DNA of 64,000 nt, from contig JBAJFG010000006.1 in the NCBI GenBank assembly GCA_037903475.1, positions 62,001 to 126,000 of the forward strand, in the 5' to 3' direction. Positions 31,364-42,900 of the stretch are shown piece by piece. The stretch is from Ancylostoma caninum (Eukaryota > Nematoda > Chromadorea > Rhabditida > Ancylostomatidae). The notes below the pieces were generated by a model. That model had not been told where the DNA came from, did no database searches, and was given only the letters and a program-made list of their open reading frames with translations. Both the position numbers and the translations under genes were made by a program. The number at the start of each line of letters is the position of its first letter. The stretch's first letter is position 1.

Positions 31364-31847
31364 GGGGTCCACCTCATTTTCATAGTTCAGCTAATAGCAG
31401 ATTCTGCATCTACTCGGCGCGATGGTTCCAACGGTATACATAAATGGTCTCAGAATGGTCTATATACCCGTCTTCCAGGACGGGTCGGTAACAGTTTGCC
31501 AACCCGAGTTCACATGTGAAGCCGTTGATCTTATCGATTGAACACGCCAAGACTCGTTGACCGATGCGACAGCCGTGGCAGGCAGCCAGCACAGCTTGGA
31601 GCGATCCGCCTCCGGGCTCCAAATTTTTATCCAGTTCGAGACTTTCAAAAATGGGGATTTCGTCGCTTTTGTGCCTGTTGATGTACATCCCAGGGATCAA
31701 CATGATGAGAAGGTCTAGGATATGTTGGTAAGTCCAACAGGCAGAACGAGGTGGCCCTCTGCCTTTAAGATAAGTTGTGATAGAATTGTATCTAGTCAGT
31801 ATTATAAAACAGATCATTTTAATTTCAAAGTGAATAGATTCTGTCAT
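31364..31847 (-). pseudogene. Coding repeat, copy 2 ([12 protein letters not shown] type), unknown protein
   Basis: The minus strand is open for 145 codons and reads, in order, [44 protein letters not shown] and RVLACSIDKINGFTCELG. The same order occurs in decayed form at 11255-11690. The ATG at 31847 is not supported by splice or context evidence. It starts just after the Helitron-like 3' end at 31354. I cannot name the family; a transposon-encoded or transposon-spread host domain are both possible. Confidence 0.5.
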
Positions 31848-31889
31848 GGCACCTCATACATGTATTAATGATAACATTTAAATAGTAAT

Positions 31890-32135
31890 CATTTATACTG
31901 ACATTGTCAGAATCGCTCATACTTGTACCTTCTATGTAGACTTTGAACAGCGTCTTCCCAAACTTATACAACTCCTCGTAAACTTAAACTATGATGCTAA
32001 CCTTATAAACAAGGCAATTTTCAAATGCCTTTTAAATAGTGAATCTACTTCTTACAAATACTGTGAGTTACAAAAAATAACTGGCATTAAAATATTTGCG
32101 AATAAGATCACCAGCAGTTTGGTCACAGATCATTA
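31890..32135 (+). pseudogene. Possible C-terminal piece of the Penelope-like relic
   Basis: An open stretch reads CTFYVDFEQRLPKLIQLL, then LNYDANLINKAIFKCLL, and ends at a stop near 32133. Spacing and composition resemble the region after the RT in Penelope-like elements. It has the same AT-rich style as 27740-28760. If correct, the Helitron-like copy and the coding repeat at 29.4-31.8 kb separated the two halves. Weak evidence. Confidence 0.25.
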
Positions 32136-32139
32136 ACCT

Positions 32140-33495
32140 GAACTCGCCATCTCATTTCTTTAGAGCCTCCCGCCCAAATTCCTGTCTTAAGCCCCCCCCC
32201 CCCCCCAAAGCCTTATACACGATCTGTCCAACTAATCTTCCATTTATTCTCTGATACTCCTAACTACTGAAGAGCCTCTGGAGTGGCTTTACATAAAATC
32301 TGTTTCCGTATATGGATAGCGGAGGAACGGGTTACTTTTAATTTCATCTAATCTATCTTTAGAATTTCTACTTTTCAATCTATTTACCTGATACACGTGT
32401 TAAGTGTTGTTAATCAAACAGCGCTCCAGCTGGCGCATAATCGTTTTGTTTATCATGTTGGACGTAAGCCAACGTGGCACTACCTACCTCTCCCAACTAG
32501 ATTACTGTTTTAGATTAACTAGATTCTTCTAGGTTGCTGTGCTAAGGAATAAGCTCTGCAATTTTTTTTCTGCAGAAAAAGACAGCAAACAAGTAGTTTT
32601 CAGTACACACATTTTTACACGCAAGAAGATGCTATGCTTGAACACAGCGAACAGTCGTCGACAGTGGTAAAGATTGAACACGTGTAGGGAAGCCTGAGTT
32701 AACCAAGCGAGGAATTTGTTCGGAACGTCACGAAATTCATAAATTCACGCGATCAGATTGAAATAGTACTGAAGGATTATGTTTGAATATGAGAACTATG
32801 TACTTCTCAACAGTCCTTTCCCGCCTTGGATAGTACAGAAAACCAGAGCACACAGTGACCTGGAATAAAAGAGAAACGTATGCGTTGCTGTGTAGCGAGG
32901 AAATTAGTGCTGTACATGAACAAAATGAATACCTGCTATCCGCAAACCAGTCTTCATTGGAAAAAGTGTTCCCTTGCATCCGTTAGAACGGATACATGTT
33001 TTTATTTAGTCCTCACCGTGTCCTACACAAATGATATGCAGACATGGACTTCTGCCATCCAGACGCAGTTGACACCTATTACGTACGTGTATGAGGCATT
33101 ATTGCCAACATGCAATGATCAGTCGTGGTTTATGACGTGTACGTACATGACGGTTACTGGTTTTCATGGAGATTCGTTAGTAAATTGATGTACGCATACG
33201 CATGACGCGCACACGCAGTGAAGATACAGAATGAAGGGAAATCAGAAGCTGATCCACCTCTCAAACAGAGTGTGTTAGCTCGAAAGAGGCACGTAGCCAA
33301 CACTTCTGTCACAACATGATCCAGTGGCTTATTCAGTCGTCTATATAACCATCATTGTGAGCAACATGGAATTTTTATTGTAGATGTACGCCTTTTAGAA
33401 CTACGGGTTCACTGAGTCAAAGAATTTGACTACGCATTGTTCTTTCTAGGAGTTTTTCTTTTTCTTCTGATAAGGAAGCCTCAAGAGGACAGTTA
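32140..33495. other. Stretch without recognised gene
   Basis: It has a poly-C run at about 32192-32206. Remaining ORFs are short and unsupported. Nothing interpretable was found. Confidence 0.35.
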
Positions 33496-33499
33496 GGTT

Positions 33500-33535
33500 A
33501 CATAAGGTTGGTGCAAAACAAATGGCACGTTTTTG
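33500..33535 (+). repeat. Mariner-like terminal sequence (solo end)
   Basis: The word AAGGTTGGTGCAAAACAAAT resembles the widespread mariner terminal repeat beginning TTAGGTTGGTGCAAAA. No inverted partner was seen nearby and no transposase ORF follows, so this is at most a solo end. Confidence 0.3.
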
Positions 33536-33539
33536 AATT

Positions 33540-35470
33540 GACTTTATATTTCCCCATAACTTTTGTGAACGGAGATCTCGGTGGACGATGGAACTCCTTT
33601 GATTATCCGGAACCATTGCTCATTATATGAGCAGATTTCCGAGGTCCTGCGCAGAGAACTCGGAGAACTGAGAAGCGATGAACAAAGAGACTTTCGTTCT
33701 TAGTTTGTCAATTTCTTCAATTGTTTTTTCATATGGAATAGAGGCTTTGGAAGTCGGGAAAAGCTGCAGAAATAATGTAATTTTCCTTAAAAAATACTAT
33801 GGCTACTTGAATGTTTCCTAGCAGAGTCACGAAAATCCAACCCAGCTTCTGGAAGCGAAACTTGAACAAAAGTTGAGTGCAGAAAATGAGCTTTTGAGCA
33901 TCCTGGGCGATTTTTTAGCAGACCGCCCGCGATTTTTGGAGCAAATAACAGCAGTAGTCATTGATGAATGTGATCTTTGCAAAAGCAGCATAGCAATTAT
34001 CATCCACCTAAGATCCTAGAAATAACAAGGGAAAGGGTTCAAAAAGTGCTCAGCCGCATTTCTACAACAGCGAAGCCGTTGCACCAGAGCTCACATGGGT
34101 AGTAAGTACTGACATCCTATCCTAATGCAAAGAGGGTGTTTGGAGTGTATTGCTTGCGTTGCTACAGAAAAATTGCCGAGGTTTAGGGGATTGGAAACGA
34201 AAATTTTGGAAATTTTCAGCTGTTTAATGACTCTTAACTCCAGCCCACATCGATTATATCTACAGCACAAATGAGCTTTGCGTTTTTCATAAGTTTGTAG
34301 CTGTATTTGGATGCATAACTATGTCGAAAGAAAATTCATGGTTTTGAAGAAACAAAAGTGCGCTATTTCTTTTGCAGCAACCTGATAATAAGTGTTAAGG
34401 TCACGAGAATAGGGGGATTGAAATAGTGCTTGCAGAACAGCTCCACAAGTCTGTGCTTGGGCTTCCTTATGGATAAGAGTGGGAAATGTTGCGTAAAAAT
34501 GGGTGGAACCAGCGACAGCTTGGACGGAATGTTGCCGACAGCTCATTCAATGTAGAGGGATTTTTGTTTCTGCTATTACTTTAGAAGCATACTCGAATTT
34601 TCATTCACGTTTTTTCGCAATGTTTAGCTCTCCTCTGCAAGGTTTTCTTGTACATTCCTATAGGGTTCGTGTGGTCATATTCTCATTGCGGACGCTTCAT
34701 AACGATTTTTATGCGGTACTTCTCACGTATCCTTTATACGTATAACAGTGTTTTGCTGAGAGTGTTTACTTCATCGTTACCTGACAAAGTGGCCAAGCAA
34801 ACTGTTCAAATGCAATAGGTCCCGAGTAGATGCATGCGCAAACAATGGTCGTGATATGGTAGTTGGCTATAGCCCTCGCGATGCGACGTCGCGGATCTCC
34901 ACCGCGTCCTTCCTATACTTTTTTTTTCTTGAAAAATCGCCTCGCGGCCGGATTCGCGTAGCGCCTAGCGCCCGCTAGCAGATGCGATGACTTCACTGAT
35001 GTTGCCGACTACATTGGCCGCAGTTCCATAGTTTTTCCAACTGGCTCAAAACTTATGGGCTCCGATGAAATTGGTTGGAGATGTGGATATGAATAGACCT
35101 GCACGCGTCATTTGCGTTTTGGTTCACAGTTTTGTGGGCTTTTTATGTCTGTGGTGTTGATGTTTATAACCTTTCCTTGATTTTTTTGCGCGGAAATGGA
35201 AGAACGCAATGCAGAAATATGTGCGTCATTCTCTCATTGACTCAGAAAATTTCCTATGAGTTTGAGCTGTCGGGAAAGTCTCAATTTATGCAGGCATTGT
35301 TCTGCAGATGTTCAGAGGATCTTAGCATGGCGACGGAATGACGCGACGGCTTTGCTGCCGGTGTTTCCTTTTGTGGCCATCGCCGTGACAGGTAACGAGT
35401 TATGTGGAATGCTGATCACGAAGTACCCAATCATTCTGTGTAACAACGGCATTTTTTGCAAGGTTGCGGC
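33540..35470. other. Stretch without recognised gene
   Basis: ORFs of 70-80 codons at 34319-34546 (minus) and 34503-34745 (plus) overlap each other and look like chance. A GC-rich patch at 34870-34985 has CpG-rich words but no clear palindrome. Nothing further was found. Confidence 0.3.
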
Positions 35471-35476
35471 AGGTGG

Positions 35477-35533
<57 letters not shown>
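35477..35533. repeat. AT dinucleotide microsatellite
   Basis: An almost pure (TA)n run of about 57 bp, followed directly by the degenerate minisatellite at 35.6 kb. Arrays of IYIY or YIYI in ORFs here are by-products. Confidence 0.98.
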
Positions 35534-35534
<1 letters not shown>

Positions 35535-35569
35535 TGTACAGACGAATATTCACTACATTTTTGGCGAGG

Positions 35570-35900
35570 AGAACCTCGTATCCTGGCGTTTTCCCCACCA
35601 TTGCGTGCCGGCGTACCCGTGCTCTACAGATGTACTCGCATCGGGGCATTTTCTTCCCAATTGACCTCCAATACAGCCATACTCCTTCGGCAAACAGGTG
35701 TCCTGATCGTTTCCAAGTTATATTGAGTCTCGGCACACCCCTCCTCCATCAAAAGTTCCGTATGCAGGGATTACCACAATACTGGGCGCCGACGCACACT
35801 ACAGGGCTCATATCGTAGCGTCTTCCCCACTGTTCAGCCCCGGCGCACCCATCCTCGACTAGTGGACCCGTGTTCTGGCGTTTTTCCCACTGTAACTTTA
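35570..35900 (+). repeat. Degenerate ~60-bp minisatellite
   Basis: Units share TATCCTGGCGTTTTCCCC, CCGGCGTACCCGTGCTC, CCCCGGCGCACCCATCCTC and GTGGACCCGTGTTCTGGCG. It belongs to the same broad repeat type as the arrays at 1.3, 22.3 and 25.4 kb. Flanking Helitron-like ends were not found. Confidence 0.7.
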
Positions 35901-37600
35901 TGTTGGGTCGCTCTCGCTAGCACATAAAATTAACACGTAGTGTAGCGGCAATCTAGTTTTCTTGTTTTTATTTTCTTCCTCTTCTTAACATGAGATCTGG
36001 TTTAAAATGGTTTCCAGGAACTAAAGCACTTAATCCTCTTCATTAACGTGAACAAGCCTGAACCCATTTAGATGTAAGATTTATTTAATCCCTATATGTA
36101 CATAGGTGACACAACATGGCAGAACATCACAGAAATAAAATTACACCATAATACTAAAATGGTTTATATATAAGAAGAAGGAAGGGGGGAGGGCGGGGAA
36201 ATTAAGGGGGGAAGGCGAGGTGCCGATAAGCGGCTAACAGATCCTCTATCTCTATCTCTCAACAGTAGCCCTTCTATATGCCCCTCAGCAGCTCCTCAGC
36301 TCGAACACCGCGCTTGATTGATGACTACGCGCGCGGTGAGAGAAAAAGTGGTGGTCACTGCTGAGTTGTGACCGAGCGCTTCTACTGCGCTTTTCCTACA
36401 CTGTGCACCTATGACGAAACAGCCGAATATCTCGTCAGCTTCGCATCCTCGCGAGCACTGTCTGAATTGAGCCTAATGACGAAAGCACGCGATCACGTGC
36501 TGGCCCCCCACGTCTGCTCTCTAAAAAAATCTCCTGCAGTACCAGAATTCATATAGGAGGATTGGCTATTTTGCATAGGCAGTCACGATAGAGGTACAGT
36601 CTGAACAAATTTAATCCTATCTGGTTCTGAGCGCCGGTTTCCATTGCATGTATACCATCAACTTCGGGTATTAAGAAGATGAATGCAGAAAGGAAACCTG
36701 AGAGCATTGGCGGGATTTGAGCCCTTGAATTCGAACCCCCTCTGAAGATCATTGTCACCTGTCCGAAAACTTCCTAAAGAAAAAAATTGGTTACACAATG
36801 ACAACGCTTGTGCCGATACAATTTTTTGTGAAAATAGGGATGAATCTGTCTTCCAAGACAAAACGCTGATGATTATGTAGGCGAATGACAAATTTTGCAT
36901 TTGCATGAAATTTAGCATACAAATTGAAATTTTGTCACCCTTGAGCGATGCACTACGCACAATACCCGCGCTAACTTCGTTAAAAATAAACGCGAAGTTG
37001 CGTTCTTTTTGTTCCACCGCTATATGTAAGTAAAAAATTAAGGTACGTTCAAAATAAAAGTGATAATAGAAGCCGTAGTGACTCCAACTCTGATCATCTG
37101 GAGCACGGACTCATACTCTTCGGTTTCAGCTGTAATTCTGGAAGTTTTCAATTTACTGCAATTTCGTCGCGTTTCGCGCGCGGCAAAGCGCGCGACGAGT
37201 GCCGCGATGACCTAGACATCTGCGAAAAGTACGTTTTCTCAGGTTTCCAGCATGACATCTTTGCAAAACTTAACCACTGCTGCTTTCATATTACTTTATT
37301 TGTTGCTCTCCTTCGTTTTTTTTAAACTTTAGGTCAACTAATTCGCAATTATTCCAGCAACCTCAGCGGAACGTCATCGGTGAAATGTCAAGTCTATAGT
37401 AGAACTTCAGTGAGGTCCTCTCTCAAACGTCTGATGCCCTACCAAACAAAAAAGGCTATGTCTGGATCTAGTAAGCAATTATATCCCAAAAGTTGCGTTC
37501 CACTCATTATCGTCCTTCTCAAGTGGCACACCACTCAATCAAAAGCTTTGTTCTCTGGATGTTATCTATTTTACTACAGAAAAGCTCAGTGTGACCTAAA
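35901..37600. other. Stretch without recognised gene
   Basis: It contains a purine-rich tract near 36175-36225. It also has a segment at 36968-37020 whose inverted copy is at 56306-56376 (see findings), and a short CG-rich palindromic patch at 37170-37200 (GCGCGCGGCAAAGCGCGCG). No convincing gene. Confidence 0.35.
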
Positions 37601-37679
37601 TGTACAACATAAGAAGATGAGGCGTCGCTACGTCGTTTCAGTGAACCATCTCTGTCTCCCTATCTGCCTTCGTAGATGT

Positions 37680-38941
37680 TCCCTCCTTGTGCTTGGATAA
37701 CAAGCCTCATTTTCTTGGGGACGTCGTGAACATAGCGAGCACAAATTTCGGGAGTGAGAGAGCGCCAGAACTCGAGTACGGCATCGCGGAGTTGCTCAAG
37801 ATTTCGGACGTTCTTCCTTCTGAACTACTCTCATAGGGGAAATTTATGAGATTTGAAAACGGAGAAACTAAGCGAACGTATTTTTTTACATTACCCCATA
37901 TCAATTCAATGGGGTTTAAATCTGGCGACTCCGCTGGCCATTCTAGCACGCGCAAGCTCCAGGAAGTCAGCTTCTGACTTGTGCAGTGGCTCTTGTGCAC
38001 AGGGGAGTTATCCTGTACGAGCTTCGCGAATCCTGTCCAATTAATAATCTAGTCCTCAGAGAATGAATTGAAAACAGCACATTTTTTGGTTACTTGCCAT
38101 GGCAAACGTTCCTATTGGAAGGCATATACACCGTCTCAAGAATTTGGCAGTATTTTTTATTGTCAAGCCTCACATTCCCTGGGAATATCGCCAACTGAGT
38201 CGCTCCTCGCGCCGAGATTCCCCCCAAAGATGCAATTTGGGAGGATGCTTAGCTTGCTTACGCATCTTTGAGGAGTAATCGCCATCCCTCGTGTAGCAGT
38301 ACTTGACTGAGCAGTCTGCTGCAAATAAATTCATGTTACATGTGCTAACGCTAACGAGGATTGCTACAGTTACAGCACACCTTGAACTGTGGATTCGTCC
38401 GTGAAAACGCAGTCATTGAACGTTTCGTTGGACGCCTCTATTCAGGCAGAACTGCACCTTCTCTCCTTGTTCACGTCCCGAATCAGCTGACAGTATTTTG
38501 TGGTCTTACGCTTAAATCCAAGCTGGCTCCTGAGGAATCTCAAATGAGTCTCGCTGACGCAGATGTGCTGGGACTCGAGCAGCTTTTTGATTGCAGGAAT
38601 CCTAACAGAGCTATTCGCCGCATAGCTGTGTTCAATAGTCCTCCTTATTGTTCTTATACATATGTGGAACCATGCTCCAAGGTCGGTGGGGAAGCTTCCG
38701 TCCATATCCTTGCTGCGAGTACATAGAATCTCTGCAGGAATTTCCGGAGCTGATGATAAGAAACAGAAGGATCGAGCTCCTGCAAGGTCCGATGAATACT
38801 CACAATTGATCTTCCTTCTCTGTTGACAGCGACGATGACGTGGGTGTAGCGCAGGATCGACATGCATGAAGTGGGATCCAATGTCCGAAATCCATGAACT
38901 GCGCCCTCAGGGTTCAATGTCCAAGGCCCGTAGTAAACCAC
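37680..38941 (-). pseudogene. Tc1-like transposase relic
   Basis: Near the 3' end the minus strand reads LEWPAESPDLNPIELIWGNV, the highly conserved Tc1/mariner catalytic segment (the DLNPIE motif), preceded by a segment like the D-N-xxxH region (SPVHKSH). Upstream at 38941-38654 the frame carries VVYYGPWTLNPEG and a long segment with REGRSIVSIHRTLQELDPSV. The order and strand fit one transposase of about 340 residues, broken by frameshifts and stops between 38000 and 38450. Terminal inverted repeats were not identified. Non-functional. Confidence 0.72.
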
Positions 38942-38959
38942 CCAGTGCGGTGACCTGAA

Positions 38960-40700
38960 AAGGGCGGGCGTCAGGCGACTTGCGGCGGCAGGGGTCGGAA
39001 ATCAGGCGAGTTGGCGGTGACCCCCATCCATTGATTGCCTGAGGCAAGTGGTGCACAGAATGGATCAGTGCCCGTACACTCTACCTCCCCAGCCTTCGAA
39101 CGTGCTTGGAAGCAAACTAAATGGATAGAGGTACTAATTAATTTGACTTGGCCATTTCGCCGGAAAATTACCTCAGAAAGAAAATGACATAAAGCTCTCT
39201 AAAGGAACACTAACAAAATTTTCCAATAGAACAGGCGCCTGAAAGAAGAGATTTAAGATGAAGGGAGAGAAGAAATTCAAACCACTGGCTCAAGAAAGTG
39301 CGAGAAAAAAAAACATTAGAAAATAGCGTTAGGATGTCCCTTTCAACCAGTCATTTAGCAGTAGCGGACAAACCTAGAACCCCACAGCCAAAATATCACG
39401 AAAAGAGTCCAAGGAAATGGCGGAAATCACTTGGAAATGAGAAAAAATTAAGAAGTTTAGTAAAAATCGTTCAAAATCCTAAAAATTTGCAGTGAGGACG
39501 AGCTTTCTTAGCGAGTAAACACGGCCAAGCGACGCTGGGTTCTCTGCTACCTCTAGTCTATAAAAACATGGAAAAAAGGAACTAATGTTCGCAAACACAA
39601 GAAAGTGACTCTGAAGAGACACTGTAATTGGTTTTAATGCACTAGTATCATATAGAGGTAAAATTTTCGGGCATCAGAGGAATAAACATATGCGAATGGA
39701 AAAGAAAAAAACTTAAAGTTGAGCACGACACCTTCGCACCTTGTACGGTGACGCTTGTGTGATTTATGGGTTGCTACGCAGTTGCAACGAATTGCGTACA
39801 ATGTGCAGCAACTGACGTTATTTTACATGTCGCCTGACATTTTCTCGTAAGTTGCTCCGAACAACTAACGAGACCCACCCCCGACTGCTAACATTATTTT
39901 CGCAGCCGTCTAGCCATCGTCGCAGCGATGATGGGTCAGTTCAACTGATTTTATCAGTTGGTCTGACGTCAGTGCCCGCCTGCCGTTGGAAGCAGCGACG
40001 ATAGCGGGAAACTTCAACATTGCCCCCCACTCATCGAAGCGATGAGTGGTGCGGTCAGATGAGCTGACCGTAAGGGATAGTTTACTACGGGCCCAAATTA
40101 CGTAGACAGCGCTCTCAATTGATCGCATTCTACAATGAGCCCCTAGCACGCAGTGGTCTTCTTTCCAGCATCTAAAACTTCTGGCGTGGGAGGACTATCC
40201 AGGGTGCGTTGGAATGGGAGGTCCTACAATGGCGAGGTAAGTGTTCTAATTTTTTCGTTAATAATGAAGGAGGTTTCTCATTTCTGAGCTTCCAGGTACT
40301 ATATCTGGGATCCGTTGAATCATGCGGAAGCATGGTTAACAATGTTACCATCCATGACGAGCTAGCCGAGCCGAAAGCTTTTTCACGACCTGAGAGAGTG
40401 GGACATCACTCTCTATGGAATCCAGCTATGAAGATAGCGAGCCTTCAGACTCTCACGCGGTGTCTACGATCATAGGAGAAAGAATGGATGAGATTCTGCA
40501 ATAACTAAGAGAGATTCGGTCTATGAGATAACCAGGCGATTCGAAGCTGAAGCCCAGGCGGCCTTGCGTGAAAGTGACTGGACAAAATCAATCAAAAAAA
40601 TCGATTGATTTTGTCAATCGAATAAATACAGGAAATCTCTCTGGCTAGAACCTCATCGACAAGGACTGCCAGTAAGCTTTGGCATTTAGATGGAGCTGAC
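38960..40700. other. Stretch without recognised gene
   Basis: Includes several short palindromes: around 39917-39934 (CATCGTCGCAGCGATGATG), around 40032-40050 (CTCATCGAAGCGATGAG) and 40588-40620 (ACAAAATCAATC with GATTGATTTTGT). These suggest small MITE pieces but no element could be bounded. The lysine-rich ORF at 39298-39495 is not supported as a gene. Confidence 0.3.
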
Positions 40701-40722
40701 TACATGTAGAGTTAATATCTTA

Positions 40723-41087
40723 GACTGCCTTCATACTCGACCGACGGTGAGGGCGGTTGGTGAATAAAAGATGCGTATTGACAGGCGGGACAGACGGAGC
40801 GGTCGGAATATTCTCCGCTCGGGTGTTCATACTTCGGTCGCTGTCACAGCGGAAAAATACGCTAAACAAACATTCCAAATGTAAACAGGGAAGCGGTTGT
40901 GATGATCCGAGTGCTTATTGATCGGTCTATCATGAATGTTGGCTAGTTTTCATTGGTTAAGAGGATAGCAGGCCGCTCCACTAATCACTACAGCGTTAGA
41001 ATTTCCGACAGGATGAGCGTATTTTTGCTCGCCGAAAAAACACCGTCGGTAGCGACCGATTTCTCACCGCCTAGTATGAACGCAGGC
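40723..41087. mobile_element. PIF/Harbinger-like MITE, 365 bp
   Basis: The ends are GACTGCCTTCATACTCG at 40723 and the inverted copy CTAGTATGAACGCAGGC ending at 41087, each flanked by TTA (40720-40722 and 41088-41090). A 3-bp TTA duplication with this end type is characteristic of PIF/Harbinger. Subterminal CGGTCG-type words occur on both sides. No ORF of note. Confidence 0.65.
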
Positions 41088-41680
41088 TTAGATAGTGCAA
41101 ATTGTAGGGGCCATCAATTACAACATCTTGCTATAGGAACGAGTGGAAACCTTGCTCACGCTCGCCTGTGGCAACATGAGCACCCTGGAGAAAGAAGTCT
41201 ATCAAAGTGACACAACGGAACTTGTCAACCCAATACACAACAGAAGGCTGTCTTCGAGTTCATTCGGGAGGTGCATATCAGCTACGGTTGATATTATGAA
41301 TTGTGAATCTTCATAATTGAATTTTTAATGCACATTCAAGTACTTCCAATTGTCCACCGAGTCACGTGAGGCCGTTTGGAAGACCATGAAAATGTTCTCA
41401 ACGCAAAGGCACGAAAGCTGAGGCACACACTTGGACACAATCCGCCAGCCTCGGCTTTCCAAGACTCTCCTTTCCATAGCAAGGATCCATTTGAATTTTC
41501 GTAACGAATCGACGACGATTGAGTTAATTACTCAATCACTAGTGAACGTTATGTAACATTAGCAGCAAACAGTATGAGCAAATAAAGTTAAGTCCCAAGA
41601 TTATGACTCAATTCGACACAGATATGGTCACTGACGAGTTGCACTATTGAGAAAGGGCTCCAGATAAGGAGCAACAATAT

Positions 41681-41958
41681 GGTGTCAGCGCATGCCCGGG
41701 GTGAAGTTGGCGGACCACCCACGACGATTAGTATGGGGACCCCGAGTCGAACTGGCCGACGACCACCCAGCAACAATATGGTATCAGTGCATAACGGGCT
41801 GTAGTTGGCGGACCACCCACGACCCGAACTGGCCGACGACATGCTCATGCAAACATCAAACATGCTGCCTGAATTGGTATTTGCAAGTGATTTTTTTGAT
41901 ATCGGAAAGCAAAGATGTATTATTCAACATCAGACATCTAGAAAGCAACCTCAGCAGT
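41681..41958 (+). repeat. Dispersed repeat, copy 1 of an inverted pair with 52938-53155
   Basis: Shares GAACTGGCCGACGAC, GACATGCTCATGCAAAC, CTGCCTGAATTGGTATTTGC and TCGGAAAGCAAAGATGTATT with 52938-53155 in the opposite orientation. Copy 1 has an internal direct duplication of the segment GTTGGCGGACCACCCACGAC, about 115 bp apart. The two copies flank the 11-kb block of CR1 and Gypsy sequence. Class unknown. Confidence 0.75.
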
Positions 41959-42189
41959 CTCCTACCATTTCAAAGGGCTTTCAACTTTTTGTCTAAGTGA
42001 CACGATAGAGCCTGCTCTTGCTGACTATTTAGTGAGCATAGATCGTGAGTATTGGTATGTCTAAGACAAATAAATGTTCATGCGCCTTGTCATCCTGATT
42101 GATTACGTAATTTAGCTGCAGACCCCCTAATTCACCTATTATTTCAGAGTTCAGAGTAAAGAATTTCGTTTTGCGATGTTAAAACTTCA

Positions 42190-42900
42190 ATGTTCATTCT
42201 TCGCTCTGCGTTCGCACTGCACGGTTGTTATACATCTCGCTCTGATATGGCGGCTCCAAAAAAGCAACGTGAGCAAGCACGTGGCTGCAACGTGGCGCAA
42301 TCAATGCCTAACTCGCCTTCCATGAAACTACCGGACATACAGTCTCGTACATGTGAAGAAGTGTTACGTAAGTTAAAATCAATCTTGCTTGAGAAAGCTC
42401 CGGAGGCCACTCCTGTTTTGGATGAACTGGTTGACTTTCTGAAACCCTGCCCTGAGCCGATAGTAGATGCCGAGAAAAAAGAACGCTCAATTGTTATAGC
42501 AGGTCTTGTTGATGCAGACGCTGAGATGAAACCATCCCGGCATCTGATTTACACAGAGGCTTTGATTACTGACGTGTTGGACACGCTGAAGGTCGAGTCC
42601 CGAATGGTAGAAATCTACCGGATAGGCAAGCCTGAAACGGGTAAAACACGTTTAGTGAAAGTCGTTTTCTCTTCTTAGCAGCCTTGTTTCCTCACTCTGA
42701 GAAGAGCAAGATGGCTGCTGGGGCAGGAACAGTTTAAGTCCGTTTATACCCGGAAATCAATGACTCCGGAGGAAAGACTCAAACATATGCAATTACGGAA
42801 AGAAGCCTATGAGCGCAATCAGCGCGAACACAATGGAGAAAAGGTCTACGTATTATACAAAGAAATGGTGGTTAAGGCCTGTGAAGTACCGTCTTTTCAT
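42190..42900 (+). pseudogene. CR1-like LINE, ORF1 (one in-frame stop)
   Basis: The frame from 42190 encodes a small protein with a coiled, leucine-rich middle (EEVLRKLKSILLEKAPEATP) and a segment KKERSIVIAGLVDAD that looks like the start of an RRM-like fold. It is interrupted by TAG at 42676-42678 but continues in the same frame with KSMTPEERLKHMQLRKEAYE and a basic tail. This layout fits ORF1 of nematode CR1-clade LINEs, an RNA-binding chaperone that coats the retrotransposon RNA. ORF2 follows at once on the same strand. Confidence 0.7.

Noticed and set aside
36700..36760. tRNA gene suggested by GAATTCGAACCCCC
   Set aside because: No cloverleaf with acceptor, D and anticodon arms could be built; similar B-box-like words at 12917 and 26630 also fail.
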